The translations under genes and the position numbers were made by a program. 64,000 nt of DNA, from positions 62,001 to 126,000 of the forward strand of contig JAMKCH010011812.1 in the NCBI GenBank assembly GCA_023653785.1, read 5' to 3'. The DNA comes from Ophioderma brevispina. Its lineage: Eukaryota; Echinodermata; Ophiuroidea; Amphilepidida; Ophiodermatidae. Numbering within the stretch: position 1 is the stretch's first letter; every line of letters begins with the position of its first letter. The notes under the pieces were generated by a model. It made no database searches and had not been told where the DNA came from. It worked only from the letters and a program-made list of their open reading frames with translations. Positions 34,297 to 45,831 of the stretch are shown here, in pieces.

Positions 34297-34425
34297 CACT
34301 TGAAGGGCATTGCCGTTGCTGTTTTCAGAAAGTGGACCATGGTCAATCACCGAGCCAATCGAGATATTGCATTTCAAGCAAAATCAAAATCATGCAAAAT
34401 CTTTATTTTGGAAGAGTTACAGTAA
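34240..34425 (+). CDS. Short ORF, 61 codons, unidentified
   Basis: ATG at 34240 has a good context (AACATGG, with A at -3 and G at +4). The frame runs MDQSLQELYESLHVEAAG, then a hydrophobic stretch GIAVAVFRKW, then RANRDIAFQAKSKS and ends FILEELQ with TAA. It is well balanced in composition and includes a predicted amphipathic start. CG-containing sequence (AAATCGCGAC, TTGTCGGTCCC) lies upstream at 34160-34190. It may be a complete micropeptide, a first coding exon whose donor I cannot place, or chance. The start codon is buried in a 21-bp inverted repeat. Confidence 0.3.
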   Translation: MDQSLQELYESLHVEAAGLHLKGIAVAVFRKWTMVNHRANRDIAFQAKSKSCKIFILEELQ

Positions 34426-35045
34426 AATTAATATAAAACCATAACACAAAAAGCAACACAATTGTGCAAGTTTGAGTATGCATGCTTAGCAGTACCGTTA
34501 GCACTGAGGATCCATAACGTTTTTTTAAACCTTCCATTTTTCGGTTGCATCCAAGTCCACATGTTGTTTGTACAAGTTCACTCACATGTACCTCATCAGC
34601 TTTGCCTTTGGCAAATGAAAGCCGACAGATTTATTGTAACCTTGGGGCCCTCCTGAACCTAGGAGGGGGAAATGTTTCATTTTCTCCTATTATTCTCCCT
34701 CTATTATCAAACATGTGTTTTCTTGTGTTTTTCTAGCCAGCACAAAACCATATGCTTTTGAGCGGGCCTCCAAGCCACAACTCTTTCCGTTTCTGAATCA
34801 TATTATACAGGAGATGCCTAACACGTGTGGCGACTATTTAGTTAATGATTGGTTTTGCCTCTTATTTAGCTTATAAACCCTTTGGTATTTTGCTGCAAGG
34901 CAAATTAACCTTTCAAACATAGAAGACCACTATTTTCCACCCACCTTGGTTTTATAGGTCAGTTTGATGGCAGATTTTTCCCTCGATACATGTTCAGGTA
35001 CCGAATGCCTTTGGGGGACTCAACACAAATGAACATACAGCCTTT

Positions 35046-35405
35046 ACAGGGACATGCCACAAACATCGGTCCCATTTTCAGCCTTCTGGTATATCAATGA
35101 CCCCTTTTTTCATGCCAATATGGGTCGTTTTTCAAAATTTTCTCAACATTTGTTGGAAAATTAGTCACATTTTCTGAATCGGAAGCCAAAATTTTCTAAA
35201 AATTGTTGGAAAATTAGTCCAATTTCCACTATCTGAAGCCAAAATAATTAAAATTTGCTTAAAATGTCAAAATTTTGAGAAAATGTCAATTTGGATTAAA
35301 TTTAGCCACAACTTTGCATCTCAAGTATAGCTATGGGTCCCTTTGTTGGCAAAAAATTGGTATAGATATGGGTCTTACTTCCAGACTCTCGGAGGCACGT
35401 CCCTA
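35046..35405. mobile_element. Likely MITE with ACAGGGACATGCC / GGCACGTCCCTA ends
   Basis: ACAGGGACATGCC at the left and GGCACGTCCCTA at the right are imperfect inverses. Inside, TGGAAAATTAGTC and TCTGAAGCCAAAAT or TCGGAAGCCAAAAT occur twice, about 58 bp apart, a tandem internal repeat. GGGTCGTTTT and TATGGGTC words recur near both ends. Target duplication not determined. Confidence 0.45.
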
Positions 35406-37194
35406 CCCAAACCAAACTTGAGAACTCCCTCCCCCCCAGCCCTGACTTAATGTTGACTGCAGGTACCACAACATGCTTAGTCATGACAATAGTATTGTAT
35501 AATCTCAACAGCCATACATGTAGACTCAAAACTTGTCAATGCACTACAAAGCTTTCTCTCAAATTGAGGATGATGTCACTATAGTTTGGCCTCGTAGATT
35601 GATTAGACCTATTTCACCACTGAGCATGTTCAGCATGCACAAGTTACAACTTTGCACTGAGCAGGTTCTGACATGACAAGTTACACTTTGAAGTAATTCC
35701 TTTTACATTTAGCAGCACTTACCCCTTACATCTTTTTTGTTCATCACATTTTACTTTATTCCGATGTAGGCCTGACTTAGGGAATGAATGCCAACTACAT
35801 GCTTGGGTTTATGTACCACAATTTCCATTCCTGATTTTACATGCGTTAAGAAGATATGGCCATCATTTTGTTTTCTGATGATTGAAATAAATTTATAATA
35901 CAAAGCCAAAAACACTTCATGAAATAAAGTTACAATTCACTGTGATTTGAGCCAAACCCTTGGGATGGGAGGGATATAAGAGTTAATCGAGACTCATTTC
36001 TTTCCAAAGAACAAGAAAACCAAAAGCTTGAATTAAGCATTTATTAGCAAATCTGACATGTTAAAAATAGTTTCTAGTTTTTTTTTTAAATATAATAATG
36101 AAACTAGTTCGAACTATAGCAAATTATGTAAACTTGTGTGTTGCCAAAACATTCCACCATCCTTCTCATACATGTTACCATAGATTCTCCACGGATTCCC
36201 AATTGAAACCCAGGCGATGGGGACTCACCCAAATCGGAAGCATCCAGTTCCGAGAGCTTGAACCCCTAATCCCTTTAGCTCATCATATTTCTGCACCATC
36301 CAACTTCCCAAAGTCAGGCAAAGTCCAAAGTGAAAGTTCAGATACATTATCGCAATCCATGGTGTGCCCAAAGAAAACAGTCAGGTTATATACGTACACG
36401 GTGTACAATGTTATAAGCAGAGGATCAGAAGGCTACTTTTTTTTGCCGTTGGCTGCACACGCGAACGACTGCCATGCATCGCCTAAACACTCTTAGGTAT
36501 CTCTTGAGAGAGAAAAGTGGCACAACCGCCTGGGGTTATGTGATACAGAAATGGCACAACTCTATGTCTGCCATATGGTGTTAGGCCTAATTATGGAAGT
36601 TGCTACGACTGTAGTTAATATGTATTTGGATGTAGTTCTTATGTATTTTGGATGCCAAACCAAAGTAAATGACAATATGGGTCAGCAAATGCCACTTCAG
36701 AATGAAATATGCAATATGCAAGATCTACTGGACAAGGTGACAGTTGTGTTGCGTCAGCCAAAGCGAGATTTGTTTTTTTGGGGGGGGGTGCTTTTGTTAC
36801 ATTTTGCCCTTTGATTATGAAGGAAGATGGGATACTTTAAAAGTTTACCCTATGCATTTGACACCTAATGCCACTCTATTCAACTATTTCATTCTAAGTT
36901 CACATTCAAGGACTTATAGAATGCTTACCTACTTGCATTGGTTGTGTTTTAAAATTGGACATCAGGGAGGCTGATTGCATCGCTGCCTCGAAATGGGAAT
37001 CTTTTTGAAAGGCAAAGAACCCCTCAATTCAAATAAACAGATTCTGGCAGAGTCTCGCCCATAAACATGAAAATGAAGGAAACTCATGTAGTAAATCAGC
37101 ACAAATCTTCACAAGTAACTTTTATAGATAGGCTCTCTCCAAGACTCATGACATAGAAAAGCGGTCTTGTGAAAATTGGGTGAATAACACTTAC

Positions 37195-37270
37195 TAATGC
37201 ACACAAATTATCCTTCTTACTACAGTTGCTAGCCTTGTAAATGACTTGACACTCACTCTGATGGGCAAGG
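37195..37270 (-). CDS. Candidate internal exon, Cys-containing
   Basis: The minus-strand acceptor TTTAAGTGTTTAG precedes 37270 and a strong donor, TTA|GTAAGTGTT, follows 37195. The 76-bp exon reads one base plus LAHQSECQVIYKASNC, then SKKDNLCAL, leaving in phase 0. Three cysteines in 25 residues suggest an extracellular module, which is speculative. It would splice in frame to 33813-33909 on the same strand. An internal GTGAGT offers an alternative donor. Confidence 0.3.
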
Positions 37271-37395
37271 CTAAACACTTAAATAATTACTTTTACACAC
37301 AATGTAAGTAATCTTTGAGTCAAAACACATCCTGCTTAAAAAACCTAAATTGTACATTTTTTTACAAGTTGGTATTAATATGTGAGCATTTATAC

Positions 37396-38554
37396 AGGGG
37401 GTTCTCAACTATTTTGGCTCGCGTGCCATGGCGGGCTGTATAAAAACTGACAGGTGTCAAGCTTGACTTGAGTTTGGTGGACAGAATGGTGGGAAAACTT
37501 AAGGGAAAGATCTCCTACTTAAAATACCATTTTCTAGGGTGAAATTGTGTAGGAAATGAATCTGAAATAAAACAATGCATAATTATTAACTGAAAATTTT
37601 CCCATAGCACTGTACAGGTATATTTCTGCCCGAAGTCCTCAAATTGGAGAAAAATTCGGTCGCAAAAAAAAATAAGTCATTCAAAACTGGGACTCTAAGG
37701 GCTAAACAAATATAAACTTGCAATCTAGAGGGAGGCTTGGTATAGCAAGTTATATGTTTAGCCTTAAAAAACACAGTTTTGAAGGACTTATTGTTTTTGC
37801 GAAGGCCTTTATTTTTTCACGCCCTGCGAAATGTTAGGGTAGGGTGACATATTACTACTTTATTTGTGGTCAGTACTTCAACTTAGTGCAGTGTTTATAT
37901 CACATTAGATATAAAATATGAACAAAAAAAGACACAAGAAGCATCACCAAAGCTCATACCATTGAGGACTTATGGCTTTTTCAATCACGAAATTGGGCGA
38001 AAATTGCGTTTTTTCCCAAATCAATTGTCACCCTGACAGCCGACTTTCTAACCCTGTTACAAAAATAAAGAAATAGATTGATTCCCATTTACTGCATTTG
38101 AATATTACAAATGTGACCCTGTCATATGAGTAACATAAAGAATTAGTCCACTAATAGTAGTTCATGTTCATACACTCACAGGAAATGCAAGTCAAAAATT
38201 TGGTCAACCGCAACAACGGCATGTTGGCTACAATTGTGCCAAAAAATGAATTTTTCTCACAATCAGTGAAACATATGGGTTTAGTGCCCACAATCTGAAA
38301 ATATATGATCTTTTAAGCCTTAGAAACATTAAGTAATCAAGAATTTTGAGTTTTCACCCTAAAATATTTTTTTCAGCCGTGTCCGAGCTAAATGTAAGTC
38401 AAAGCTGAACGCTGTCTATACCCTCAAAAATATCATGCTCGGGCAGCATGCACTCTTTTGTTGCTATGTTTGCTGTATATTTCAAAACTGTCAAGGGCCA
38501 ACCACCAAAGCTTCCCGGGCCGGATCTGGCCGCGGGCGCCTATTGAGAACCCTG
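37396..38554. mobile_element. Non-autonomous hAT (Charlie-like) element, 1.16 kb
   Basis: The left end (C)AGGGGGTTCTCAAC and the right end, inverted, CAGGGTTCTCAATAGG match the CAGnGGTTCTCAA termini of hAT/Charlie-type transposons. A perfect 8-bp duplication, ATTTATAC, flanks it (37388-37395 and 38555-38562); the final C of the left copy overlaps the expected first base of the TIR. Subterminal GGGCCGGATCTGGCCGCGGG is also typical of this group. All frames are broken by stops, so no transposase remains. It lies between the candidate exons and a G-rich tract and interrupts nothing identifiable. Confidence 0.85.
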
Positions 38555-38819
38555 ATTTATACAGTATTACAGTTTTGATTAAATATGTTAAACTACAGAG
38601 AAATAATGCAACTTTGAGGCAGCAGTTTAATCAGTGCTAATTGCGACAATCAATCAAACGACCAAATGCGGAATGGTAACTTCCCGTTTATTTGCCAGAT
38701 GAAGACAAGTATCTGATTTCATCAATAGCCCGTATACAACTAAAATTGGTTATTTGAATGATTGCAACAAGTTGAACACCACTTGCGTTTAAAGTATTTA
38801 CATTTGGCCTATTTTCCTT

Positions 38820-38876
38820 GGGGTGGGGTTGGAAGGGGTGGGATGAGAAGGTGGAGAGGAGAGGAGGAGAAGAGGC
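38820..38876 (+). other. G-quadruplex motif followed by a polypurine tract
   Basis: GGGGTGGGGTTGGAAGGGG followed by TGGG contains four G-runs of three or more bases with loops of 1-6 nt, satisfying the usual quadruplex pattern. A GAGGAGAGGAGGAG polypurine run follows and could support triplex formation. No gene is tied to it. Confidence 0.6.
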
Positions 38877-39468
38877 GTGTATCCCAACTGGTATTTCATC
38901 TGCTTACACAGGCCTGCAGAAAGAACCTTTAAGCAAGTATTTTGCCATTGTTTAAAATCACACCCTAACTAGTTGTGTTATTGTATGCTGTTTGCTTAAC
39001 AAGTATTTGCCGGAATAAAGTAAATGTGGGACAAATAAGATAGGGAAGAGGCATTTCTGGAAAACCTTACTCAAAATTAAGTTTGAGTTTAACTGGGATT
39101 CACCATTCAATCTAATTCTTTTTCAGCCATTTTCTTTCATGAGGGTGTGATCAAACAAACCTAAAATAAATATACCCACCATCCACCACCCAGCTGCTCA
39201 ATTGACCAACCATCACCAACACTATTTAGCCCTCCACACATGTTTTTGGGCCAAAATATTGTAAGACATGTGTTAACTAGCCTTAAATACAATGAAAATG
39301 TGAGGATGGTGGATGACCCCTTATTTTTGCAAATTGCTCTAGTACTGTCCTCTAACCCCCTGATTCATAACTGACGCGCCTGAGGGCAAACTTGCAATCC
39401 AACGCTGACCGGCCCTACGTTAACGGAGAGGGGAGCGCTTTATATTTGACCCAGTTACACATGTCGGC

Positions 39469-39502
39469 ATGGCATATTATGCAGTGGCATATGGTACAGT
39501 TG
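39469..39502 (+). CDS. Candidate first coding exon (MAYYAVAYGTVG...) with GTAAGT donor
   Basis: ATG at 39469 sits in a strong context (CGGCATGG, G at -3 and +4) and reads MAYYAVAYGTV plus one base before GTAAGTTAA. The 80 bp upstream is CG-richer than its surroundings (GACGCGCC, CGCTGACCGG, CGTTAACGG, GAGCGC) and includes a TATA-like TTTATATT at 39440-39447. That box would place a start site almost on the ATG, so it may not be the functional one. A second ATG at 39461 in another frame would give 14 codons ending in phase 0. No family is recognised. Confidence 0.35.
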
Positions 39503-39911
39503 GTAAGTTAAATGTAACAAAATGACAAATCAACTCTGGTCACAGAGAATAATTCCCATGTATGATTTGGGAGTTGCTCATGGAGTTTGCTGAATTGAGA
39601 TAGATTAATCACATCAGTCTTGAAGAGTTTGTGAGGAATTGCTTTGTGTGATGCAAACATTTCCTCATTCATTTACAGTGAAAATGGTGCATCTTAATTA
39701 AATACTGGCTCAAACACAGGTTGTTTTGTATTAGTATTAAATATTTTTGTAAAAATAGAGGAGATTGAGGAGTGGTATTTGTCATCAAACACTTCATATT
39801 TTGGAAAGCAAATTGCAAACACAGGAGGGGGGGAAAAGTCCTGAGGACTAGGCACGAATGCCATCTTTATCTTACGATTTGATTCTGATTGGCTATAAAT
39901 TACAATTATGT

Positions 39912-40524
39912 AAAAAAATACATAGGTCATCGACCGCGTGGTCGCCGCCATTGCGGTTAGTGAATGAGAGGCTAACATACATTTTGACCCGTGATATGTG
40001 ACGTTGGACCTCCAAAAACAAATAAGTTTTCTGCATATAAACTACATAAATCAAGTTTGGTTCCAATTGATCTTCAACTTTCAACGAGGTCAATTTTACA
40101 TTTTCAGCCTATTTTACAAGTGACCTCACATGACCTTTGACTTTGGTATGGGACTTTCACCTCATAACAATGAGGATCACAGTGTTGCACCTATGATTCA
40201 AGTTTGATTCCAATTGAACTTCAAACTTTTTATGAGGTCATTAGACTTTTCAGCTAATTTTTATAAACCGACAATCACATGACCTTGCGCATGTGGACCT
40301 TTGACCTCATCAAACAAAGGGAGATTGCCATGTTGCACTTGTGACCCAATTTTTGGTTCAACTCCATTTGAAGTATGTGGATATACAGGCAAATGTTACC
40401 CCGGTTTCACAACAACAGACATCAACAACAGTCATCAACAACAATGGACATCAACAGACATCAGACATCAACAGTGGACAGGGATCCCTTGTGTATTCTG
40501 CCTTAGGGCAGGCGACACAAAAAT
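39912..40524 (+). mobile_element. DR1-core repeat, copy D (full length, diverged)
   Basis: The 5' end AAAAATACAT is followed by the palindrome GGTCATCGACC and a decayed TGGTCGCCGCC. Three diverged core monomers follow, with TGACCTTTGACTT at 40131 and GGACCTTTGACCT at 40295, but no perfect DR1 survives. The element ends in an ACATCAACAACA microsatellite, the hairpin CTGCCTTAGGGCAG and GGCGACACAAAAA. End structure matches copy E. Many substitutions and small deletions indicate an old copy. Confidence 0.75.
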
Positions 40525-40564
40525 AAGAACCAATATCTGACTAAATTCCATTTTTTTCTTTTAG

Positions 40565-40712
40565 CCCGAACTCCATACCTGGGGTAGCCTATGTCCCGGG
40601 AGGAGGTAAAGGATATGTGTGGAGAGGGGAAGGAGATGCAAGCTACGACGGTGTCGCTGGTGCAGCCAAGGATTGTACCCTAATGTGCTGGAGTGTCGTA
40701 GCTGATGGATGA
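40565..40712 (+). CDS. Candidate terminal exon after a strong acceptor
   Basis: A pyrimidine tract, CCATTTTTTTCTTTTAG, ends at 40564. The following frame (entered with one base) reads PNSIPGVAYVPGGGKGYVW, then RGEGDASYDGVAGAAKD, and CTLMCWSVVADG before TGA at 40710-40712. Gly-rich and protein-like, with CG-containing codons. An alternative is a 41-nt exon ending at the internal GAG|GTAAAG. Its phase does not fit the donor at 39503. It lies only 40 bp after a DR1-core element. No family is recognised. Confidence 0.25.
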
Positions 40713-41376
40713 GACATTTGCTACATCCAGGGTTTAGTGCACACAGCGGTATCTGAGTGGCATGGGGGCCCCATTGAGGTTAGGTATAAAATTCACTTAT
40801 CCAGGGGAATGAACAGATGAAGAAAATCAGGGTCCAAAGAGTGACAATCTTTCTAGTATGGTTGAGGACCTGTGGTTCAGTTGGAAAGCATTATAGCTAA
40901 ATTCACTTCAAAAAAGAAAACTCTCACTCTTCCTACTGTAACTCACACAACAACCAAACTTGGTTGATTTCTCCTAAAAGAATGCCACCAGCTGGAGCAT
41001 TGTACTGTTAGATGATATGGACAATTTCACATGCGCTCAGATTTCTCTGGAGAATAGGTGGATGTTGAGGAGGAAAGGGAAGAGAGGAGATAGCGAAAGC
41101 AAAGTACAGAGGAACGGCATGGCAACAGAGAAAGCTAGAGAGCAAATGGATGAGTGAATTGAAAGAGAGCTGGGTGGAGCAAGTGTAGCTAGTAGCACAG
41201 ATTTGGATTGGCTTGTTGAATCTCCATCTAGGCTCTGTGGAAAAAGTAAATTAAATTGAAAAAACAGAAAACAAGAGACATAATCCATTGGAATGTTGAC
41301 CTGATTACAGCTGTTGTAATGTGAAAAACCAAAGATCCAACACACTCAATCTAACAAGGAATCTTCAACCAATTTA

Positions 41377-41722
41377 GAGCATGGTGGTCCCGTGGAAAAG
41401 CGAAGGACTAGTGTCATTAGACATTAAAATCGTTAGTTCAAGCCCCACTGTGGATAAAGTGTTTGTGTCCCTGGGCAAGATACTAATTGCCTCGTTGACC
41501 CAAGTGAATCTGGGGAGCTGTTTATGGGGAATATTACAATAGTGCTAATAGCTTGTGCACTTACTTGTAAGCATGTCTTTGAGCAGAAATCTGATGAAGC
41601 GAAATGATTGTGACGATTTCTTGAAGGCGGCGTAATAATAATAATAATTGTCAACTGTGCTTTGAGCCTATTTACGGGGATTAAGTGCTATATAAAAACT
41701 GGTTATTAATATTATTATTGTT
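41377..41722 (+). mobile_element. tRNA-derived SINE, near full length
   Basis: The head GCATGGTGGTCCCGTGGAAA, with B box GTTAGTTCAAGCCCC, is followed by GTGTCCCTGGGCAAGATACT, a unique body, a GATGAAGCGAAATG segment, GGCGGCGTAATAATAATAAT and a tail, TGCTATATAAAAAC then (ATT)n. A pol III head, central conserved block and simple 3' repeat are the hallmarks of a SINE. The 3' half also occurs at 5122-5245. Confidence 0.8.
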
Positions 41723-43046
41723 TATTTAAATCAACTAAGCCTTTAATAAGAAGCATCAAAATGAGACTAAGGGAAAGAAGAAAATTCCACACTGGGAAAA
41801 TTACGTTTGGGCCCCCTTCCACAAACACTAACCCCTGTTATGTCAAGTGACTACAATAGTATAATTTCTGTTTGCTTCTAATATCCATCTCAAACTTCGG
41901 TCTTCTCCACCAAAGCACACATCCGCATCCATATCCAACTTTCTACACAGTGGATATTCTGTTCTGGAATTCAGTGGTCAATAATTTGATTTGGAAGGAA
42001 AACAAATCTATTTCCCAATTCCAAACAGAACATCCCACCACACACATAACCAACCCATCGCACCACTCGCTACCGTCAATAGCATCAAATTAAATAGCTA
42101 CAGTTTTTTGTTACGCTCATCAAAAGGCAATTTGCTTATTTTGAGAGGGGAACTTCTAAAAATAAATTGTCTATTGGAGGGGCGCCAGGGTATCAGTCAT
42201 GCCTGTCTTTAGAGGCATGCATTTGATGCCCCAGAGCAAGTGAAATGTCCATGATATGAATATGATGTGATACTCAAATATAACACTGACTGACATAGTG
42301 TTCTGTTTTTCTCCTTATGTTTTCTTTTGCACAATGCTGAACCACCAGTACTAACTATCACTTTCTTTGAACTTGCTTCCTTTAATCTCCGCCAGTTTTG
42401 TCATGTGAGATGTAAATCTTGTAAAAGACAAAAATCACTCAATCATATTTTGTCCATGATATGAATAAGTTCTGATCGAAATCAGAAATTTAAATTGCAT
42501 TCAGATTTTGTCTTCTGGGATTTATAACAAAATATTCAATATTCTGCCACAAGAGTAGAGGATAGTTTTTATGCTTTCTAAAACAAAATTTTCAAGAAAG
42601 CAAGTTATATTACACTTATGGTGTGTTTATATTCTTTATTATTTGTGTGCTTTATGAAATGCTTTTGTTTATTATGTTTAGTTTTTAAAATGTAACATTT
42701 ATTTCAACTAACTACACATTACTATAGCACAGTACATTCAATTGACATACATGTATAACACGATCAGTGTTTTTATTTCATTGAAAAAATGTGTTTTTGA
42801 TAAATTTACATGAAAATCCACTAAAAACTTGCTCAAATTGGATTTATTTTGCTGCATATTGTATTTTTTCTCAAAATAAAATGTATTTATAATATTATAA
42901 TAAATTTTGAAAAAAAATGCTCACTCAACAAAAAACCTTCCTAATTTAGCGATATCTACTTGTTAAAATCAACATAAGGCAGCAATTACAAAAGCACCCA
43001 AAAAACACCCAATATTCTCAAAATGGCTGCCTTTGTCTCTTGAAGG
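41723..43046. other. No supported feature
   Basis: AT-rich sequence, especially 42500-42990. A few 70-codon frames (41872-42212) lack splice context or recognisable motifs. Confidence 0.5.
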
Positions 43047-43698
43047 GTTAAACATACACCAGTGTCAAAATATACTTGGTAAACATGCAGCAGTGAATAG
43101 AATAAGCACAGCATCTTTATGATGTTTACAAACCCAGAAATGATCAACCGTCAACGGATGCCATGCCGTTGCTTCCTAAAGATGTTACTGCTGTAACTGA
43201 TGAAAAATTACAGCAGTTTAATTTGGGTTAGAGCTGTGTGTCACTGGGTTAATACTCAATATGTCAAGTTTTGAGAATGGATGCTTTTCGGAAATAAGTC
43301 GGGAGGAACTGAAATCTCATCAATGGGTGAAACATTACCCTGGGGGATAGAGCTTGTCCTAGCCTGTTTTTTTGGTTGGTTAGAGGTTCTTCATATGGCA
43401 TCCATTTGAATGTGTTCTTCATTTGAAGAACCCACTTACCTAATGATTCTACAATAAGTATACATGACATGTGTTAGTGTGCCAGAAAAGAGTATTTTCA
43501 CAATAGTATGAATGTGTGTCCTTTTCAGAGCAGTTTTTAATATGTGTCAATATAATCAAGCTAATTCAGTCGGACTTTCAGGCAGTTCTCAACAAACCCC
43601 ACATTCATGATCCTTTCATCAACTTTGCATGAATTCTGTTTTGGTGGTAAAGATCACTGTTGGAATTTCTAGTCAGTTTAAAATCCAAAATATCAATC
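43047..43698 (+). repeat. Direct duplication, copy 1
   Basis: This ~650-bp segment matches 45832-46490 along its whole length, including the stretch GAAGAACCCACTTACCTAAT followed by GATTCTACAATAAGTATACA. Differences are mostly one- to three-base insertions and deletions rather than substitutions. Confidence 0.85.
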
Positions 43699-43982
43699 TA
43701 CCTGTTTGGGTAGGGACCTGCCTCCAGGATCAGAGGTGGACCCGGAACTTTACCCTCCTTAGTGCCAAATATAATGACCATAGTTCGGGACATATTATAC
43801 AATAGTTGTGTCTGCAGAATTTCCTTCGCGTAACAGCAAAACCGCCAATCAAAACCAGGGCAAATAACCAGCGTGTCTTTGCTTCGTGACTTAGTGTTGC
43901 AATGTTGAAGGCACGACAAAAGTCACATGAAAACGCGGCAGACGTAAACAAACCCGAGATTACGATAATTATGATGAATCTT

Positions 43983-44003
43983 AAAAAAAAAAAAAAAAAA
44001 AAA
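43983..44003 (+). repeat. Poly(A) run
   Basis: About 21 A residues in the segment between the two duplicated blocks, with no identifiable retroposon body. Confidence 0.6.
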
Positions 44004-44907
44004 ATCAATACGATGTCGAAGGCTGCGGAGAGCTGAATTTCTGTTACGGAATATATATCACCATCCACGGATGCGGTACACAAAATATACCAACAACAAA
44101 TCAACACCGATAATTATAACCATATTGTGTGCAAAACAAAGGGGTCATTAATTATACCAGTGTGAAAAAAAGGGGTCATAGTTATACCAGACGTCTGATT
44201 TTGCGACCATCCAGCGGCAAGTCTCGTATAGGCGTTTTGTAATACGAACCCCCCCCCCCGGGGCCATAATAAAAAACTACCAAAACTCTAAATACTAAGA
44301 TATATATACCGTTATCCTATATCAGAGCCATTACTTTTTTACCATAAACATTCTTTAATTCAAACTTTAACTCACAACACCTAAGTTAATTCAATCTACC
44401 TTAAACCCTAATCTTAAGTTAACAAAACTCAGCTCATAACAATCATTTGACAAAAACAAGTTAACTGGCTTAAAGGAAATATGTTCATGATTCTGAATAT
44501 TTGGAAAAATGTGGTATGGATGGAAAGCGTAAGTAATGTAGATTAAATCTAAATCAAAATAAGTGAAAAATTGTCCACATTGTTGAGTATTGCCCTTTTA
44601 ATTTTCTGCCCAATAGCTTACTCGAAACGATTCCGAACAAATCACATCGCAGGCAAATGGTGACGTCAAAGTGAACATGACCATAATATCGCAGTGTTGC
44701 CACTTTCCTATTCGAGGAGGTGAAATGCCAGGGGGGTAGTGACATGCCATCCTAACAGCAACAGCCTGATTTCAAAGGGCATCACAATCTGGCGCGACTC
44801 GAGTGCTGTCCTTTCAAAAGAATTAAAGGTAGGAGGGTTGCTGGGTGTGTGCTTGCTATTACGCGTACAGGCATTGGAGAATGAACTTTCAGGAAAAACA
44901 AAAACGA

Positions 44908-44937
44908 AAAAAAAGAGGAAAAAAAAAAAAAAAAAAA
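44908..44937 (+). repeat. A-rich low-complexity tract
   Basis: AAAAACGAAAAAAAAGAGG followed by a run of A. It makes a plus-strand frame look like a poly-Lys protein (44739-45038), which I do not accept as a gene. Confidence 0.6.
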
Positions 44938-45831
44938 TGAAAAAACGGCGTGAAATCAGCAGAAATACCCCAAATTCGGGGATTGCTGAAAATAAATCAA
45001 AACGCGTTAAATTCGGGGGCCCAAAAAAAAAAAACTGAATTCAGTTTTTAAAATGAAGATTCTATATGCCTGCGCGTACGGAAGGTGGTTACACTCAGAC
45101 TGCCTAAAGTCTAGGCCCTGAGTCACGAATATTAAATCTAAATGGACCGTTATTGGAAATTACATATTTGCAGCGCGTCCGTTACACTACACACTCACCC
45201 CGACGGATTTTGCAAGGTCAATAATTTATACTTTAATTATTTATTTTTTTTCCTCTCCTTCCCCTGAAGGTGGTCATTGCAGGAGATTTTGTAATGAAAC
45301 TGAGAACAGGCTACCATAGTAAATGCAGTATATAGCAGTTTTTTTTTTTCCACAAATTAACATTTGGAAATCCCCAAAGCCCAAAATCGAGCAGGTCGTG
45401 TCCTTACCCCCCGTGTGAACTGCAATCGATGTGGTTTTATATCAATAATAATCAAAACCACACGAAAAAAAAAACTAATTGAACTTTTTAAAAAAAGAAT
45501 TTTCAAATTTTTTAATTACTTTCATTAATCCATCAAATTACAGTGTCAGCAATGACAAAAAAATAACAATTCGAGTCAACACATGTTTTGGTCATCACTT
45601 GACGTCACGAGGAGAGCAAAATTGGCCGCTTTTGATCAATGAGCATGGCGAAAAATCTGCCCATTTTCTTTGTTATGTCAAAAAGCAAAAATTATAAAAA
45701 ATGCCTCTATTTTGTTAATTTACATATTTTTGTTTAAAATTTTAAGTTTCATGTTGAATTTGTGATGTCTGTACATATATTTTATGAATGTAAGTCAAAA
45801 ACTAGCTTGACAAAAAATCTGACATATTTCC

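Noticed and set aside
36098..36496. 132-codon plus-strand frame
   Set aside because: No motif, no promoter or splice context, low-complexity T-run just upstream; within chance expectation.
44739..45038. Lys-rich 99-codon plus-strand frame
   Set aside because: The Lys run is an A-rich low-complexity tract, and the surrounding frame has no recognisable content.
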